NCBI RefSeq assembly: GCF_022430545.2
Contig: NZ_CP092488.2
Span: forward strand, 3,410,001-3,474,000
Length of the DNA stretch: 64,000 bases
Direction: 5' to 3'
Source: Mycobacterium paraterrae
GTDB lineage: Bacteria; Actinomycetota; Actinomycetes; Mycobacteriales; Mycobacteriaceae
The position numbers were made by a program, and so were the translations under genes. Shown here piece after piece: positions 8,453-17,080 of the stretch. Positions within the stretch are counted from its first letter, which is position 1; the number at the start of each line of letters is the position of its first letter. The notes beneath the pieces are model-generated. The model ran no database searches, had not been told where the DNA came from, and was given only the letters and a program-made list of their open reading frames with translations.

Positions 8453-9456
8453 TAACCGAGTCCACCGACGACCAACTCGTGCGGGGCTTCCCGTTTCCGT
8501 TCGTCGATGACCACTACCGGTACAGCACCAACGTGGAACCCGCGCAGGTGGCGGTGCCGAGCTCCGCCGGCGAGTGGGGCCTGAAGGTACTCGACGTCGA
8601 CTGCGAATATCACCGCGAACTCGCCGCGCGCGACGACGTCCTGGCGGCCGACCCGACCCGATGCGTCGTGCTGCCGCACATGCGGCCCGCGGCCTGGGAC
8701 ACCATGCTCACCCTCATGCGGTATCTGAGCGCCGACTACCCGGAGTCAATGCGGTTGTCCCACAACGGTGATGGCAGCTGGCGTTGGGAGAACCGGCTGC
8801 TGGATCGCACGTGCGACTTCGTCTACGGCGACGAGTCGACACTGCCCGAAGATCCGTTGCGCTATATCGCCAGGCAAGTCCAAGAAGACATCGTGCTACT
8901 CGACCAGCGCAACGACACCCTGTTCGCCGACGCAGGTTTGGTGACCTTCGCCGCCGATTGGAGTTTCGGGTTCGACGTCGGCATGAGCTTCCTGGAGATC
9001 CACGGTCCGGTTCCCAGGATTCGCCGGGAAGGGGTGATCACACGCGCCCATGAATTCCTCAAACAGCTCCAGCCCCATCAGCCCTACCGGCGCACCAACT
9101 GGACGATGACCATCCGGCGGCGACTGGATGTGTCCACCGAGCGATATCCCGAGTGGGGTCCCGATCGAGAGTGGATCCAGCATGTCGACGACGAGACATT
9201 CGCGGCGCTGGTGCACCTACGCGTCGAAGTCCAGCATCTGATTCGGTTGCCCAGTTCCGGCGCGATCATGTTCTTGATCCGCACTTACATGCTTCCGCTG
9301 CAGCAGCTGGCCACCGTGGAACCGTGGCGTGAACGCACCGCGGCGGTGCTGGCCGAATTACCGGACGACATGGCCGATTACAAAGGCATCATCAAATACA
9401 AAGACCGCGCCGCAGCCTGGCTTGCCGCCCGTGCGGGCGCCGCGGCCGGGCCCTGA
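8449..9456 (+). CDS. Heme-dependent oxidative N-demethylase (DUF3445), DmmC-like, copy 1
   Basis: 335 aa from the GTG at 8449 (GTGA overlap). It is full length for DUF3445, with the characteristic segments NVEPAQVAVPSSAGEWGLKV, LFADAGLVTFAADWSFGFDV, GMSFLEIHGPVP, YRRTNWTMTI and VQHLIRLPSSGAIMFLIRTY. The family binds heme and, with a reductase, removes a methyl group from secondary amines as formaldehyde. Together with the two preceding genes it forms a dimethylamine monooxygenase unit; the physiological substrate (dimethylamine or another N-methyl compound) is inferred from context. It is likely cytoplasmic, with no signal peptide. Confidence 0.9.
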   Translation: MITESTDDQLVRGFPFPFVDDHYRYSTNVEPAQVAVPSSAGEWGLKVLDVDCEYHRELAARDDVLAADPTRCVVLPHMRPAAWDTMLTLMRYLSADYPESMRLSHNGDGSWRWENRLLDRTCDFVYGDESTLPEDPLRYIARQVQEDIVLLDQRNDTLFADAGLVTFAADWSFGFDVGMSFLEIHGPVPRIRREGVITRAHEFLKQLQPHQPYRRTNWTMTIRRRLDVSTERYPEWGPDREWIQHVDDETFAALVHLRVEVQHLIRLPSSGAIMFLIRTYMLPLQQLATVEPWRERTAAVLAELPDDMADYKGIIKYKDRAAAWLAARAGAAAGP

Positions 9457-9556
9457 CCAAGAGCCCGACCGCAATCAGAAGGATTGCCCCGCAAGGGGTT
9501 CGGTATCGCTGCCGAAGAAGCCCAGCGCCACCAGTAACCGCAGACACCACTGACCA

Positions 9557-9570
9557 CTATTTCGAAATAG
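9557..9570. promoter_or_regulatory. Perfect 14-bp palindrome before the permease
   Basis: CTATTTCGAAATAG is an exact inverted repeat ending at the Shine-Dalgarno sequence of the permease gene. It could be an operator or a weak RNA hairpin affecting initiation; no second copy was noticed. Confidence 0.35.
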
Positions 9571-9584
9571 GAGTCGCCACCCTC

Positions 9585-11102
9585 ATGAACGATTCACCCC
9601 CGGATGTGATCACCTCTGCACACGGCGTGGCCGTCGCCGAGGCCGACGAACGCCAGTTGCTCAAGACAATGAATTGGTACGACGGCTTCGTCATGACGCT
9701 GTCGAATCCCGGTTTCATCATCGCCAACCTGGGATACACCACCGGCCAGGTCGGAGCAGCGGGCGCATTGACGGTGTGGCTGGGCTCGATGGTCATCGCC
9801 GTGCTGCAGAACAAGATCTACACCGAGCCCGCGACCATGTTCCCCGAACACGCCGGCGGGATTCCCATGTACGCGTTCGAGGGCTGGCGGTCACGCTTCA
9901 GTCCGGCCGGACCCATGTCGGCGATCGGCTACTGGGCCGGTTGGTCGTCGGTGTTGGCGATCTTCGGCCTCACCACCGGCGGACTCGTTCAGGCGCAATG
10001 GTTTCCCAGCCAGACGTGGAGTGTCGCGCACATCGTCCACCTGGACCTGGCCCGCGTGATCGCCATCGCGCTCATCATCGCGCTGTGGATCGTCAACTCG
10101 ATGGGCGTCAAACCGATGAAGATCATGGGGTATCTGACCGGAAGTCTGCTGTTCGTCCCGCTCTTCCTTTTGATGGTTGTGCCGTTCTTCTTGTCCGACT
10201 TCTCGCTCTCGCATCTGTCTTGGGGTTTCGCGGGCGCGGCCGGAAGCACTTGGGGCGCTGTCCAACTCGCCCTGGTCTGGCTCTACTTGAACGCCTGGTC
10301 GGCTTACGGCATCGAGGTCTGCGCAACCTTCGCGCCCGAATACCACGACACCGAGCAAGATACGAGCAAGGCGCTCATTCGGTCCGCGATGTTCTGTCTG
10401 GCCGTGTACGCAATACTGCCCGTCGCATTGGGAGGAGTCGTCAGCCAGCAGGCCATGGCCCAGGCGCCGCTCGGCTTCTACGCCGACCTTCTGCATCGCG
10501 AAATCGGTGCGGGATGGTCGGACATCGTCATTGTCTGCATGATCGGCAGCTTTCTGCTCGGCATGAACGCCGCCAGTGCCGGCGGTGCCCGCACCCTCTA
10601 CGGCATGTCCCGCAGTGGCATGACCATCAAGTGGTTTGACCACCTCAACAAGCACAACGTGCCCAACCGCGGCATGTACGTCGACGTCACGTTGAACATA
10701 TTGGCCGTACTCTTCCTGCCCACCACGGTCGCGGTCTTGGCGGCCAGCAACATGGGCTACGTGGTCTGTCACGTCTTTGCCCTGTCGGCAGTGTTGTTGC
10801 TGCGCAAGGACCGTCCCGAACTGCATCGCCCGCTGCGATTGTCCACACCCTGGCTCTGGGTGGCAGGACTGCTCGCCGCGTTCAACGCCGTGCTGATCGT
10901 CGTCGGTTCAACATCGTTCGCGATGACGGGCTACGGCGGGATCCGCGAGCTTTTGGTGGGGGTGGGCCTGCTGGCAACGGGATGCGCCCTCTACGCATAC
11001 CGGCGCGTGGTGCAGGACAAGCAGCGGTTTACTTTTCGTACTCATATTCCAGCAGTAGTAAACTCTGCCGTGTTGCCGTCGACGGTCGAGGACGCCGCAT
11101 GA
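9585..11102 (+). CDS. APC-superfamily amino acid/amine permease
   Basis: 505 aa with about 12 hydrophobic segments and the APC opening (MNWYDGFVMTLSNPGFIIAN; EPATMFPEHAGGIPMYAFEG). It lies between the demethylase genes and gamma-glutamylmethylamide synthetase, so it is a good candidate importer for methylamines, glutamate or a gamma-glutamyl compound; the substrate cannot be read from sequence. The RBS AGGAG at 9570-9574 sits at the edge of a perfect 14-bp palindrome (9557-9570). The stop overlaps the next start (ATGA). Confidence 0.88.
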   Translation: MNDSPPDVITSAHGVAVAEADERQLLKTMNWYDGFVMTLSNPGFIIANLGYTTGQVGAAGALTVWLGSMVIAVLQNKIYTEPATMFPEHAGGIPMYAFEGWRSRFSPAGPMSAIGYWAGWSSVLAIFGLTTGGLVQAQWFPSQTWSVAHIVHLDLARVIAIALIIALWIVNSMGVKPMKIMGYLTGSLLFVPLFLLMVVPFFLSDFSLSHLSWGFAGAAGSTWGAVQLALVWLYLNAWSAYGIEVCATFAPEYHDTEQDTSKALIRSAMFCLAVYAILPVALGGVVSQQAMAQAPLGFYADLLHREIGAGWSDIVIVCMIGSFLLGMNAASAGGARTLYGMSRSGMTIKWFDHLNKHNVPNRGMYVDVTLNILAVLFLPTTVAVLAASNMGYVVCHVFALSAVLLLRKDRPELHRPLRLSTPWLWVAGLLAAFNAVLIVVGSTSFAMTGYGGIRELLVGVGLLATGCALYAYRRVVQDKQRFTFRTHIPAVVNSAVLPSTVEDAA

Positions 11103-11464
11103 TGTCCTCGGTGAGACTGCGCTTCCGCTGTCATTGCGGCGCCCACGCCAGTCACGATGTCCGCGGTACAGCCATGGCGTGGACGTGCCCATCGTGTGCG
11201 CGGCGGTGGCGCCCGACAGCTGACGCGTTATCGACAGTCGTTGCCGGCGTCACCGAATTACGCAAAGTGCGAAGAGAGATCGCGCTTCTCGCCGGGGCGG
11301 CGTTCCTGTTGACGATAGCGCTCGTCGTCGTGCACCCGCCCTGGTTGCTAGCCGCTCCGCTGGTGATCGGTGGCACCGCACTGGTCGCCGGTCCGTCGTA
11401 CCGCAGACGCGTCAAACGCGGCCGCGATGCGCTGAATACCCCGATCGGTCTGTGCGCGGCGTGA
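11099..11464 (+). CDS. Small zinc-ribbon membrane protein of unknown function
   Basis: 121 aa (or 120 from the second ATG at 11102), overlapping the permease stop. The N-terminus has CHCG (about residue 13) and CPSC (about residue 32), a plausible zinc ribbon. Two hydrophobic segments follow (AGAAFLLTIALVVV and PWLLAAPLVIGGTALVAG), and the C-terminus is basic. I do not recognise the family. Its place directly after the permease suggests a helper or regulatory role in transport, but nothing in the sequence proves it. Confidence 0.6.
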   Translation: MMSSVRLRFRCHCGAHASHDVRGTAMAWTCPSCARRWRPTADALSTVVAGVTELRKVRREIALLAGAAFLLTIALVVVHPPWLLAAPLVIGGTALVAGPSYRRRVKRGRDALNTPIGLCAA

Positions 11465-11539
11465 GCACTCGGATGAGTTGTAGATCCACTATTAATAAAC
11501 TATGATCACTGTTATTAGATCCTAGGGAAAGAGTCCATC
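11465..11539. promoter_or_regulatory. AT-rich promoter region before gmaS-like gene
   Basis: Positions 11490-11517 are strikingly AT-rich for this genome and contain a loose inverted repeat, AATAA...TTATT, centred on TGATCA. A GGGAAAG Shine-Dalgarno-like run precedes the ATG at 11540. It probably holds a promoter for the gmaS-mgs-oxidase-mscR genes and could bind the XRE/cupin regulator. Confidence 0.4.
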
Positions 11540-12877
11540 ATGTCGACCCGTGACCTTGCGGCGCTGTGTCGGGACACGAACACGACGTTCGTGTTAGCGC
11601 TTTTCGTCGACCTCAACGGAAAGCCTTGCGCCAAGCTGGTTCCCGTCACAGCGGTCGACGAACTTTCCACGGAGGGCGTCGGATTCGCCGGATATGCCGT
11701 CGGCGCAATGGGACAGGAGCCCAAGGATCCCGACCTTGTCGCTATCCCCGACCCAGCGTCGTTCACCCCCATCCCGTTCATCAAGCCCGGATTGGCGATC
11801 GTGCATTGCGATCCGCACGTGCTGGGGCGGCCGTGGCCGTTTGCGCCGCGCAACCTGCTCAAGGCCGTCCTCCAGCAGGTCGGCGACGCCGGGTTCGAAG
11901 CGTGGGTCGGGGCCGAGGTCGAGTACTTCCTGCTCAAAAGGACGCCGGACGGCACTCTCACCACGGCTGACGCCGAGGACACCGCGGCGCAACCGTGCTA
12001 CGACGCCCGCGCCCTGACGCGCATGTACGACCATCTGACCGCGATCAGCGACGCGATGAACACCCTCGGCTGGGGCAACTACGCCAACGACCACGAGGAC
12101 GGCAACGGACAATTCGAGCAGAACTTCAAATTCGCCGACGCCTTGACTACCGCCGACCGCGTCGTGACGCTGCGCTATCTGCTCTCGATGCTGGCCGCCG
12201 AACGCGGCATGATCGCGACCTTCATGCCGAAACCGTTCACCGACCGCACCGGAAGCGGCCTGCACCTGCACCTGTCCCTGACCAGTGCCGGATCGCCGGT
12301 CTTTCCCGGCGTTGAGGACCCCCGCGCGCTCGGACTGTCGCAGACCGCATACGGGTTCGTCGGCGGGATCCTCGATCACGCCGCCGCGCTGCAGGCGCTG
12401 ATTGCCCCAACGGTCAACTCCTACAAGCGAACTGGCGCCGTATCGACGACATCTGGGGCGTCGTGGGCGCCACGCACCCCGACGTATGGCGGCAACGACC
12501 GCACCCACTACGTTCGGGTACCCGACAACCAGCGCGTCGAAGTGCGCGGCGGCGACGGCTCAGCCAACCCCTATCTGGCCATAGCTGCGACTCTGGGTGC
12601 CGGCATGGACGGCGTCAAACGCAGTATCGATCCCGGTCCCGTCGGTGAATTCGACCCTGCCCGGCGCGCCCTGCCGCTGACCTTGTTGCACGCGGTCGAG
12701 CATCTCGAATCCGACGCGGTGATGACATCCGTCCTCGATGCGGCGATGCCGTCGGGGGACCCGATGGAAGGCGCACGAGTGTCGAAGTATTACGCGGAGC
12801 TCAAGCGCAAGGAATTCTTCGCCTGGCACTCGACGGTCAGCCCGTGGGAAATCGACACGTACCTGACCGCTTTCTGA
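11540..12877 (+). CDS. gmaS: Gamma-glutamylmethylamide synthetase (type III glutamine synthetase-like)
   Basis: 445 aa. Glutamine-synthetase fold: beta-grasp N-domain, then the catalytic domain with WVGAEVEYFLL (Glu metal ligands), NGQFEQNF, SGLHLHLSLT (ATP/metal His), APTVNSYKR and RVEVRGGDGSANPYLAIAA. It matches the group that makes gamma-glutamylmethylamide from glutamate, methylamine and ATP rather than housekeeping GlnA: it is shorter and lacks the C-terminal adenylylation Tyr motif. The following genes encode N-methylglutamate synthase subunits, the next step of the pathway, which makes the assignment strong. Cytoplasmic. Confidence 0.9.
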   Translation: MSTRDLAALCRDTNTTFVLALFVDLNGKPCAKLVPVTAVDELSTEGVGFAGYAVGAMGQEPKDPDLVAIPDPASFTPIPFIKPGLAIVHCDPHVLGRPWPFAPRNLLKAVLQQVGDAGFEAWVGAEVEYFLLKRTPDGTLTTADAEDTAAQPCYDARALTRMYDHLTAISDAMNTLGWGNYANDHEDGNGQFEQNFKFADALTTADRVVTLRYLLSMLAAERGMIATFMPKPFTDRTGSGLHLHLSLTSAGSPVFPGVEDPRALGLSQTAYGFVGGILDHAAALQALIAPTVNSYKRTGAVSTTSGASWAPRTPTYGGNDRTHYVRVPDNQRVEVRGGDGSANPYLAIAATLGAGMDGVKRSIDPGPVGEFDPARRALPLTLLHAVEHLESDAVMTSVLDAAMPSGDPMEGARVSKYYAELKRKEFFAWHSTVSPWEIDTYLTAF

Positions 12878-12909
12878 CGGCCGTCTCGAGAAACGAAGGG
12901 ACCACGACG

Positions 12910-13806
12910 ATGTGTGGAATTGTCGGGCTGCATCTCCGCAACCCGGATCTCTACCCACAGCTGGGCGCGTTGCTCAGCGTGATGCTCGGCGAGATGCAGG
13001 ACCGGGGCGCCGACTCTGCCGGAGTGGCCATCTACGGCAATCCCACCTGGTCGCCGGCCGGGCAATCCTGTGTGAGTCTCATCGGCATTAGCGGCAGCGC
13101 GCAGGCCGCTGCCGACGCCGTCGGCTCCGCGCTCGGTCATACCGTCGATGCCTCCTTCGTCGACGAGACGCTGCTACTGCGCAGTGCCGTCGCTCCCCAG
13201 CTGGTGCTCGACGCCGCCCGCGCCGTGTTCCCCAACGCCGTGGCCGCCGGTTTCGGCCGAGACCTGGCCGTGCTCAAGGGAGTTGGGCGACCCGTCGAAC
13301 TGGTGCAGCGCTGGGGGCTGGGGGCCGCTTCGGGTTGGCAGGGCGTGGGTCATACCCGCATGGCGACAGAATCGGCGGTGACGCCGTCGGGATCCCATCC
13401 GTATGCCGTCGGACCCGAACAATGCCTGGTGCACAACGGCTCGTTTTCCAATCATGCCTCCGTGCGACGCGAACTCATCCGGGCCGGTGTCCAATTCGAT
13501 TCGGACAACGACAGCGAAGTGGGCGCCCGGTTCGTGGCCAACCAACTCGCCCAGGGTCGCGACGTCGAAACCGCGCTGAAGGAACTGTGCGGCGCCTTCG
13601 ACGGTTTCTACACGCTGGTGGTGTCCGACCACGATTCTTTTGCCGTGGTTCGGGATGCCATCGCGTGCAAGCCGGCCGTCATCGCCGAAACCGACGATTG
13701 GGTTGCGATCGCGAGTGAATACCGCGCGCTCGCTGCGCTGCCCAACGTCGAACTGGCTCGAGTCTGGGAACCGCAACCGGAGGTGGTGTACGCATGGAAC
13801 AGGTAG
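12910..13806 (+). CDS. mgsA: N-methylglutamate synthase subunit A (class II glutamine amidotransferase)
   Basis: 298 aa. I chose the ATG at 12910 because class II amidotransferases need Cys as residue 2 (M-C-G-I-V-G), exposed after Met removal. A longer frame from 12844 would bury it. Other landmarks: GHTRMATESAV, LVHNGSFSNHASVRREL and DNDSEVGARF. In N-methylglutamate synthase this subunit corresponds to the N-terminal domain of glutamate synthase and cleaves gamma-glutamylmethylamide, delivering methylamine. Its 3' end overlaps the next gene by 13 bp, consistent with coupled translation of MgsA, MgsB and MgsC. Confidence 0.88.
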   Translation: MCGIVGLHLRNPDLYPQLGALLSVMLGEMQDRGADSAGVAIYGNPTWSPAGQSCVSLIGISGSAQAAADAVGSALGHTVDASFVDETLLLRSAVAPQLVLDAARAVFPNAVAAGFGRDLAVLKGVGRPVELVQRWGLGAASGWQGVGHTRMATESAVTPSGSHPYAVGPEQCLVHNGSFSNHASVRRELIRAGVQFDSDNDSEVGARFVANQLAQGRDVETALKELCGAFDGFYTLVVSDHDSFAVVRDAIACKPAVIAETDDWVAIASEYRALAALPNVELARVWEPQPEVVYAWNR

Positions 13807-14483
13807 TCACACGTTTCGATTTGAACAACGTTTCGCTGCGACAGGTGAATGCGGCCCTGCACGAGCGGGATCTGTTCGGGGAGTTCGTGATAGAGAACCC
13901 CGCCGGCGCGCACAACGTCGCGGTCGGCCTTGACGCGGCCGTGAAGGTGACAATCGAGGGACACGTCGGCTATTACGCGGCGGGTATGAACCAGCAAGCC
14001 GAGGTCACCATCGCCGGCAACGCCGGCACCGGCGTTGCCGAGAACATGATGAGCGGCACGGTGTGGGTTAGTGGCGACGCGTCTCAGTCGGCGGGCGCCA
14101 GCGCCCACGGCGGTCTGCTGGTGATCGAGGGCAACGCCGCGGCGCGATGCGGGATTTCGATGAAAGGCGTCGACATCGTGGTGGGCGGCAACGTCGGTCA
14201 TATGAGCGCCTTCATGGCCCAGGCCGGCCGGCTGGTGGTGCGCGGCGACGTCGGGGAGGCGCTTGGTGACTCCATCTACGAAGCGCGAATCTACGTGCGC
14301 GGCAACGTCGCCACCCTGGGCGCCGACTGCGTGGCCAAAGAGATGCGCGACGAGCATCATGCTGAGTTGGCGCAGCTACTCAAGGCCGCCGGATACGAGG
14401 ACGACAACACCGCGGACTACACGCGGTACGGCTCTTCCCGCTCGCTCTACCACTTCCACGTCGACAACGCGAGTGCCTACTGA
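13794..14483 (+). CDS. mgsB: N-methylglutamate synthase subunit B (GltB C-terminal-like beta-helix)
   Basis: 229 aa. It consists of repeats of the right-handed beta-helix found in the C-terminal GXGXG domain of glutamate synthase (VKVTIEGHVGYYAAG, VTIAGNAGTGVAE, VWVSGDASQSAGASAHGG, LVVRGDVGEALG). It has a short C-terminal tail and no catalytic residues of its own. In the three-subunit N-methylglutamate synthase this piece is the structural scaffold of the complex. It overlaps MgsA by 13 bp and MgsC by 1 bp. Confidence 0.88.
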   Translation: MEQVVTRFDLNNVSLRQVNAALHERDLFGEFVIENPAGAHNVAVGLDAAVKVTIEGHVGYYAAGMNQQAEVTIAGNAGTGVAENMMSGTVWVSGDASQSAGASAHGGLLVIEGNAAARCGISMKGVDIVVGGNVGHMSAFMAQAGRLVVRGDVGEALGDSIYEARIYVRGNVATLGADCVAKEMRDEHHAELAQLLKAAGYEDDNTADYTRYGSSRSLYHFHVDNASAY

Positions 14484-15841
14484 TGACCACTTCCGTGCCA
14501 TTCACCGATCCCGGCGACGCTCGTGCCCGGATGGGACTCCGCGAGTCCGCCACCTTCGACCGCGGCACCATCGCGGCTATCCAGCGTGCGGCGGAGACGG
14601 GAATCTATGACATCCGCGGCTGGGGAGCCAAGCGGCCGCTGCCACATCTGGATGACCTGTTGTTCCTGGGTGCCTCGATGTCGCGCTACCCGCTAGAGGG
14701 CTACCGCGAGCGCTGTGGAACCGACGTGGTCCTAGGCGGTCGGCACGCCAAGCAGCCTCTGCACCTGGCGATCCCAGTCACGATTGCGGGGATGAGCTTC
14801 GGCTCGCTGTCCGCGCAGGCCAAAGAGGCGCTCGGCCGGGGCGCCAGCGAGGCCGGTACGTCGACAACGACCGGTGACGGCGGCATGACGGTGGAAGAAC
14901 GCAGCCATAGCAAACAGCTTGTTTGCCAATACCTTCCGTCGCGCTTCGGGACGAATCCCGACGACCTTCGCAAGGCCGATGCCATCGAGATCGTGCTCGG
15001 ACAGGGCGCAAAACCCGGCGGGGGCGGCATGCTGTTGGGTCAGAAGATCTCCGAACGCGTCGCGGCCATGCGCACGCTCCCGCCGGGCATCGACCAGCGC
15101 AGCGCGTGCCGGCACCCGGACTGGACGGGCCCCGACGACCTCACGATCAAGATCAACGAGCTGCGCGAGATCACCGACTGGGAGAAACCCATCTACGTCA
15201 AGATCGGGGCCTCCCGTACCTATTACGACGTGAAACTGGCCGTCCATGCCGGCGCCGACGTGGTGGTGGTCGACGGCATGCAGGGCGGCACCGCGGCGAC
15301 GCAGGAGGTGTTCATCGAGCACGTCGGCATCCCCACCCTGGCCGCCATTCCGCAGGCCGTCCAGGCACTGCAGGAGCTCGGGGTACACCGCAAGGTCCAG
15401 CTGGTCGTCTCGGGCGGTATCCGCAACGGCGCCGACGTCGCCAAGGCACTTGCCCTGGGCGCCGACGCCGTAGCGATCGGCACGGCGGCGCTGATCGCAC
15501 TGGGGGACAACCATCCGCAGTATGCCGCCGAATACGAGAAGCTGGGCAGCGCAGCAGGTTTCTACGATGATTTTCAGGACGGTCGCGACCCCGCGGGCAT
15601 CAGCACGCAGGACCCTCAGCTCGCGGCGCGGTTGGACCCGATCGAGGGAGCCCGCCGGCTGGCCAACTACCTACGTGTACTGACCATGGAGGCGCAAACG
15701 ATCGCGCGTGCGTGCGGGAAGGCACACGTCTGCCATCTCGAACCGGAGGATTTGGTGGCCGTCACCATCGAGGCAGCGGCCATGGCTCGCGTGCCGCTCG
15801 CCGGCACCGACTGGATTCCCGGGATCAGTGGTGGGCTGTGA
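14483..15841 (+). CDS. mgsC: N-methylglutamate synthase subunit C (FMN-binding glutamate synthase domain)
   Basis: 452 aa. It corresponds to the FMN-binding TIM-barrel of glutamate synthase: VTIAGMSFGSLSAQAKEALG, GDGGMTVEER, GQGAKPGGGGMLLG, KIGASRTYYDVKLAVHAG, DGMQGGTAATQEVF and SGGIRNGADVAKALALGADA. A Cys-containing segment near the C-terminus (RACGKAHVCHLEPED) may hold part of the iron-sulfur site. With MgsA and MgsB it should convert gamma-glutamylmethylamide plus 2-oxoglutarate to N-methylglutamate and glutamate. Its stop overlaps the GTG of the next gene. Confidence 0.88.
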   Translation: MTTSVPFTDPGDARARMGLRESATFDRGTIAAIQRAAETGIYDIRGWGAKRPLPHLDDLLFLGASMSRYPLEGYRERCGTDVVLGGRHAKQPLHLAIPVTIAGMSFGSLSAQAKEALGRGASEAGTSTTTGDGGMTVEERSHSKQLVCQYLPSRFGTNPDDLRKADAIEIVLGQGAKPGGGGMLLGQKISERVAAMRTLPPGIDQRSACRHPDWTGPDDLTIKINELREITDWEKPIYVKIGASRTYYDVKLAVHAGADVVVVDGMQGGTAATQEVFIEHVGIPTLAAIPQAVQALQELGVHRKVQLVVSGGIRNGADVAKALALGADAVAIGTAALIALGDNHPQYAAEYEKLGSAAGFYDDFQDGRDPAGISTQDPQLAARLDPIEGARRLANYLRVLTMEAQTIARACGKAHVCHLEPEDLVAVTIEAAAMARVPLAGTDWIPGISGGL

Positions 15842-17028
15842 CGACTGAAAGAGCGAGTGTCGTCATCGTCGGCGGCGGTATCGAGGGCGTCGCGGCGGCC
15901 TGGGCGCTGAGCCAGCGTGGTATCACCGATGTCGTTGTCGTCGAACGTAATACCGTCGGATCGGGAATGACCGGCAAGTCGAGCGGGATCGTGCGCTGCC
16001 ACTACGGGGTGAGCTCGTTAGCCGCCATGGCGGCCGTTGGCCTCGAGGTCTTTGAGAAGGCGCACGAGATCTTCGGCACCGACATCGGTTTCCGACAGAC
16101 CGGCTACGTGGTGGGAGTCAGCGAAGCCAACGTCGACAATATGCGCAAAAGTCTTGCCGCCCAACGTGACGTTGGGGTTCAGACCGAGGAGATCGACAAG
16201 TCGGAAGTCGCGAAACTGTGGCCCTCCGCCGATCTCGAACCATTCGGAGCCTTCGGCTGGGAGGCCCGCGGCGGCTACGGTGACGCGTACCTGACCGCCC
16301 AAGCGATGATCGTGACCGCGCGGGCCGCCGGGGTCCGCCTACGGCAAAGCGCGGAAGTCGCCCGGCTGCTCCTGTCCGGTGATCGCGTCGTCGGGGTGGC
16401 CCTGATCGACGGCACCGAAATTCACGCGGACACAGTCGTTATCGCCACGGGCGTGTGGACGTCGCCGTTGCTGGCGCCGTGCGGTATCGACCTTCCGATC
16501 AGGGTGCACCGCGAGCAGATCGTCATGGTCGCTCCGGGGGTCGAGCTGGGACCGGTGCCGGTGTTCTCCGACCTGGTGTCACTGCAGTACATCCGGCCCG
16601 AGCTGGGAGGCGACGTCCTGTTCGGCAATTCCGACCTTTCCGAGGCCAACGCCGCCGACCCGGACCATTACCACAATCGCGCCGATGAAGCCTTCCTCGA
16701 CCTCGCCGTCGAGAAGATCAGCACTCGCTTTCCCGGGCTGGACAACGCGTCGATCAGCAGTAGCTACGCCGGCTGTTATGACGTGACACCCGACTGGAAT
16801 CCGGTGATCTCCCGTTGCGGCATCGACGGATTGGTCATCGCCGCCGGGTTCAGCGGACACGGGTTCAAGATCGCCCCTGCGGTGGGACGACTGGTCGCCG
16901 ACCTCGTCGTGGAGGGGCGTTCCACCGACCCCCGCATTCCCGAATCCGACTTCCGGCTCTCGCGTTTCGCGGAAGGGCAAGCGCTCACCACACGATTTCC
17001 CTACGTCGGCGCCGGTGAGATGCGATGA
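15838..17028 (+). CDS. FAD-dependent amine oxidoreductase (DAO/sarcosine oxidase-like), probable N-methylglutamate oxidase/dehydrogenase
   Basis: 396 aa from the GTG at 15838 overlapping the mgsC stop. N-terminal FAD motif VVIVGGGIEGVAAAWALSQRG; DAO-family features SSGIVRCHYGV, VIATGVWTSPL, and C-terminal YDVTPDWNPVIS and AAGFSGHGFKIAPAVG. It resembles the beta-subunit type of sarcosine oxidase and dimethylglycine oxidase. Position right after N-methylglutamate synthase suggests oxidative demethylation of N-methylglutamate to glutamate plus formaldehyde. The alpha, gamma and delta partners of the known MgdABCD enzyme are not present here, so it may act alone. Confidence 0.8.
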   Translation: MTTERASVVIVGGGIEGVAAAWALSQRGITDVVVVERNTVGSGMTGKSSGIVRCHYGVSSLAAMAAVGLEVFEKAHEIFGTDIGFRQTGYVVGVSEANVDNMRKSLAAQRDVGVQTEEIDKSEVAKLWPSADLEPFGAFGWEARGGYGDAYLTAQAMIVTARAAGVRLRQSAEVARLLLSGDRVVGVALIDGTEIHADTVVIATGVWTSPLLAPCGIDLPIRVHREQIVMVAPGVELGPVPVFSDLVSLQYIRPELGGDVLFGNSDLSEANAADPDHYHNRADEAFLDLAVEKISTRFPGLDNASISSSYAGCYDVTPDWNPVISRCGIDGLVIAAGFSGHGFKIAPAVGRLVADLVVEGRSTDPRIPESDFRLSRFAEGQALTTRFPYVGAGEMR

Positions 17029-17080
17029 ACGAGTGGTCAATTCCGGCAGGTCCGAGAAACTTCGACGAACAGGAATACCA

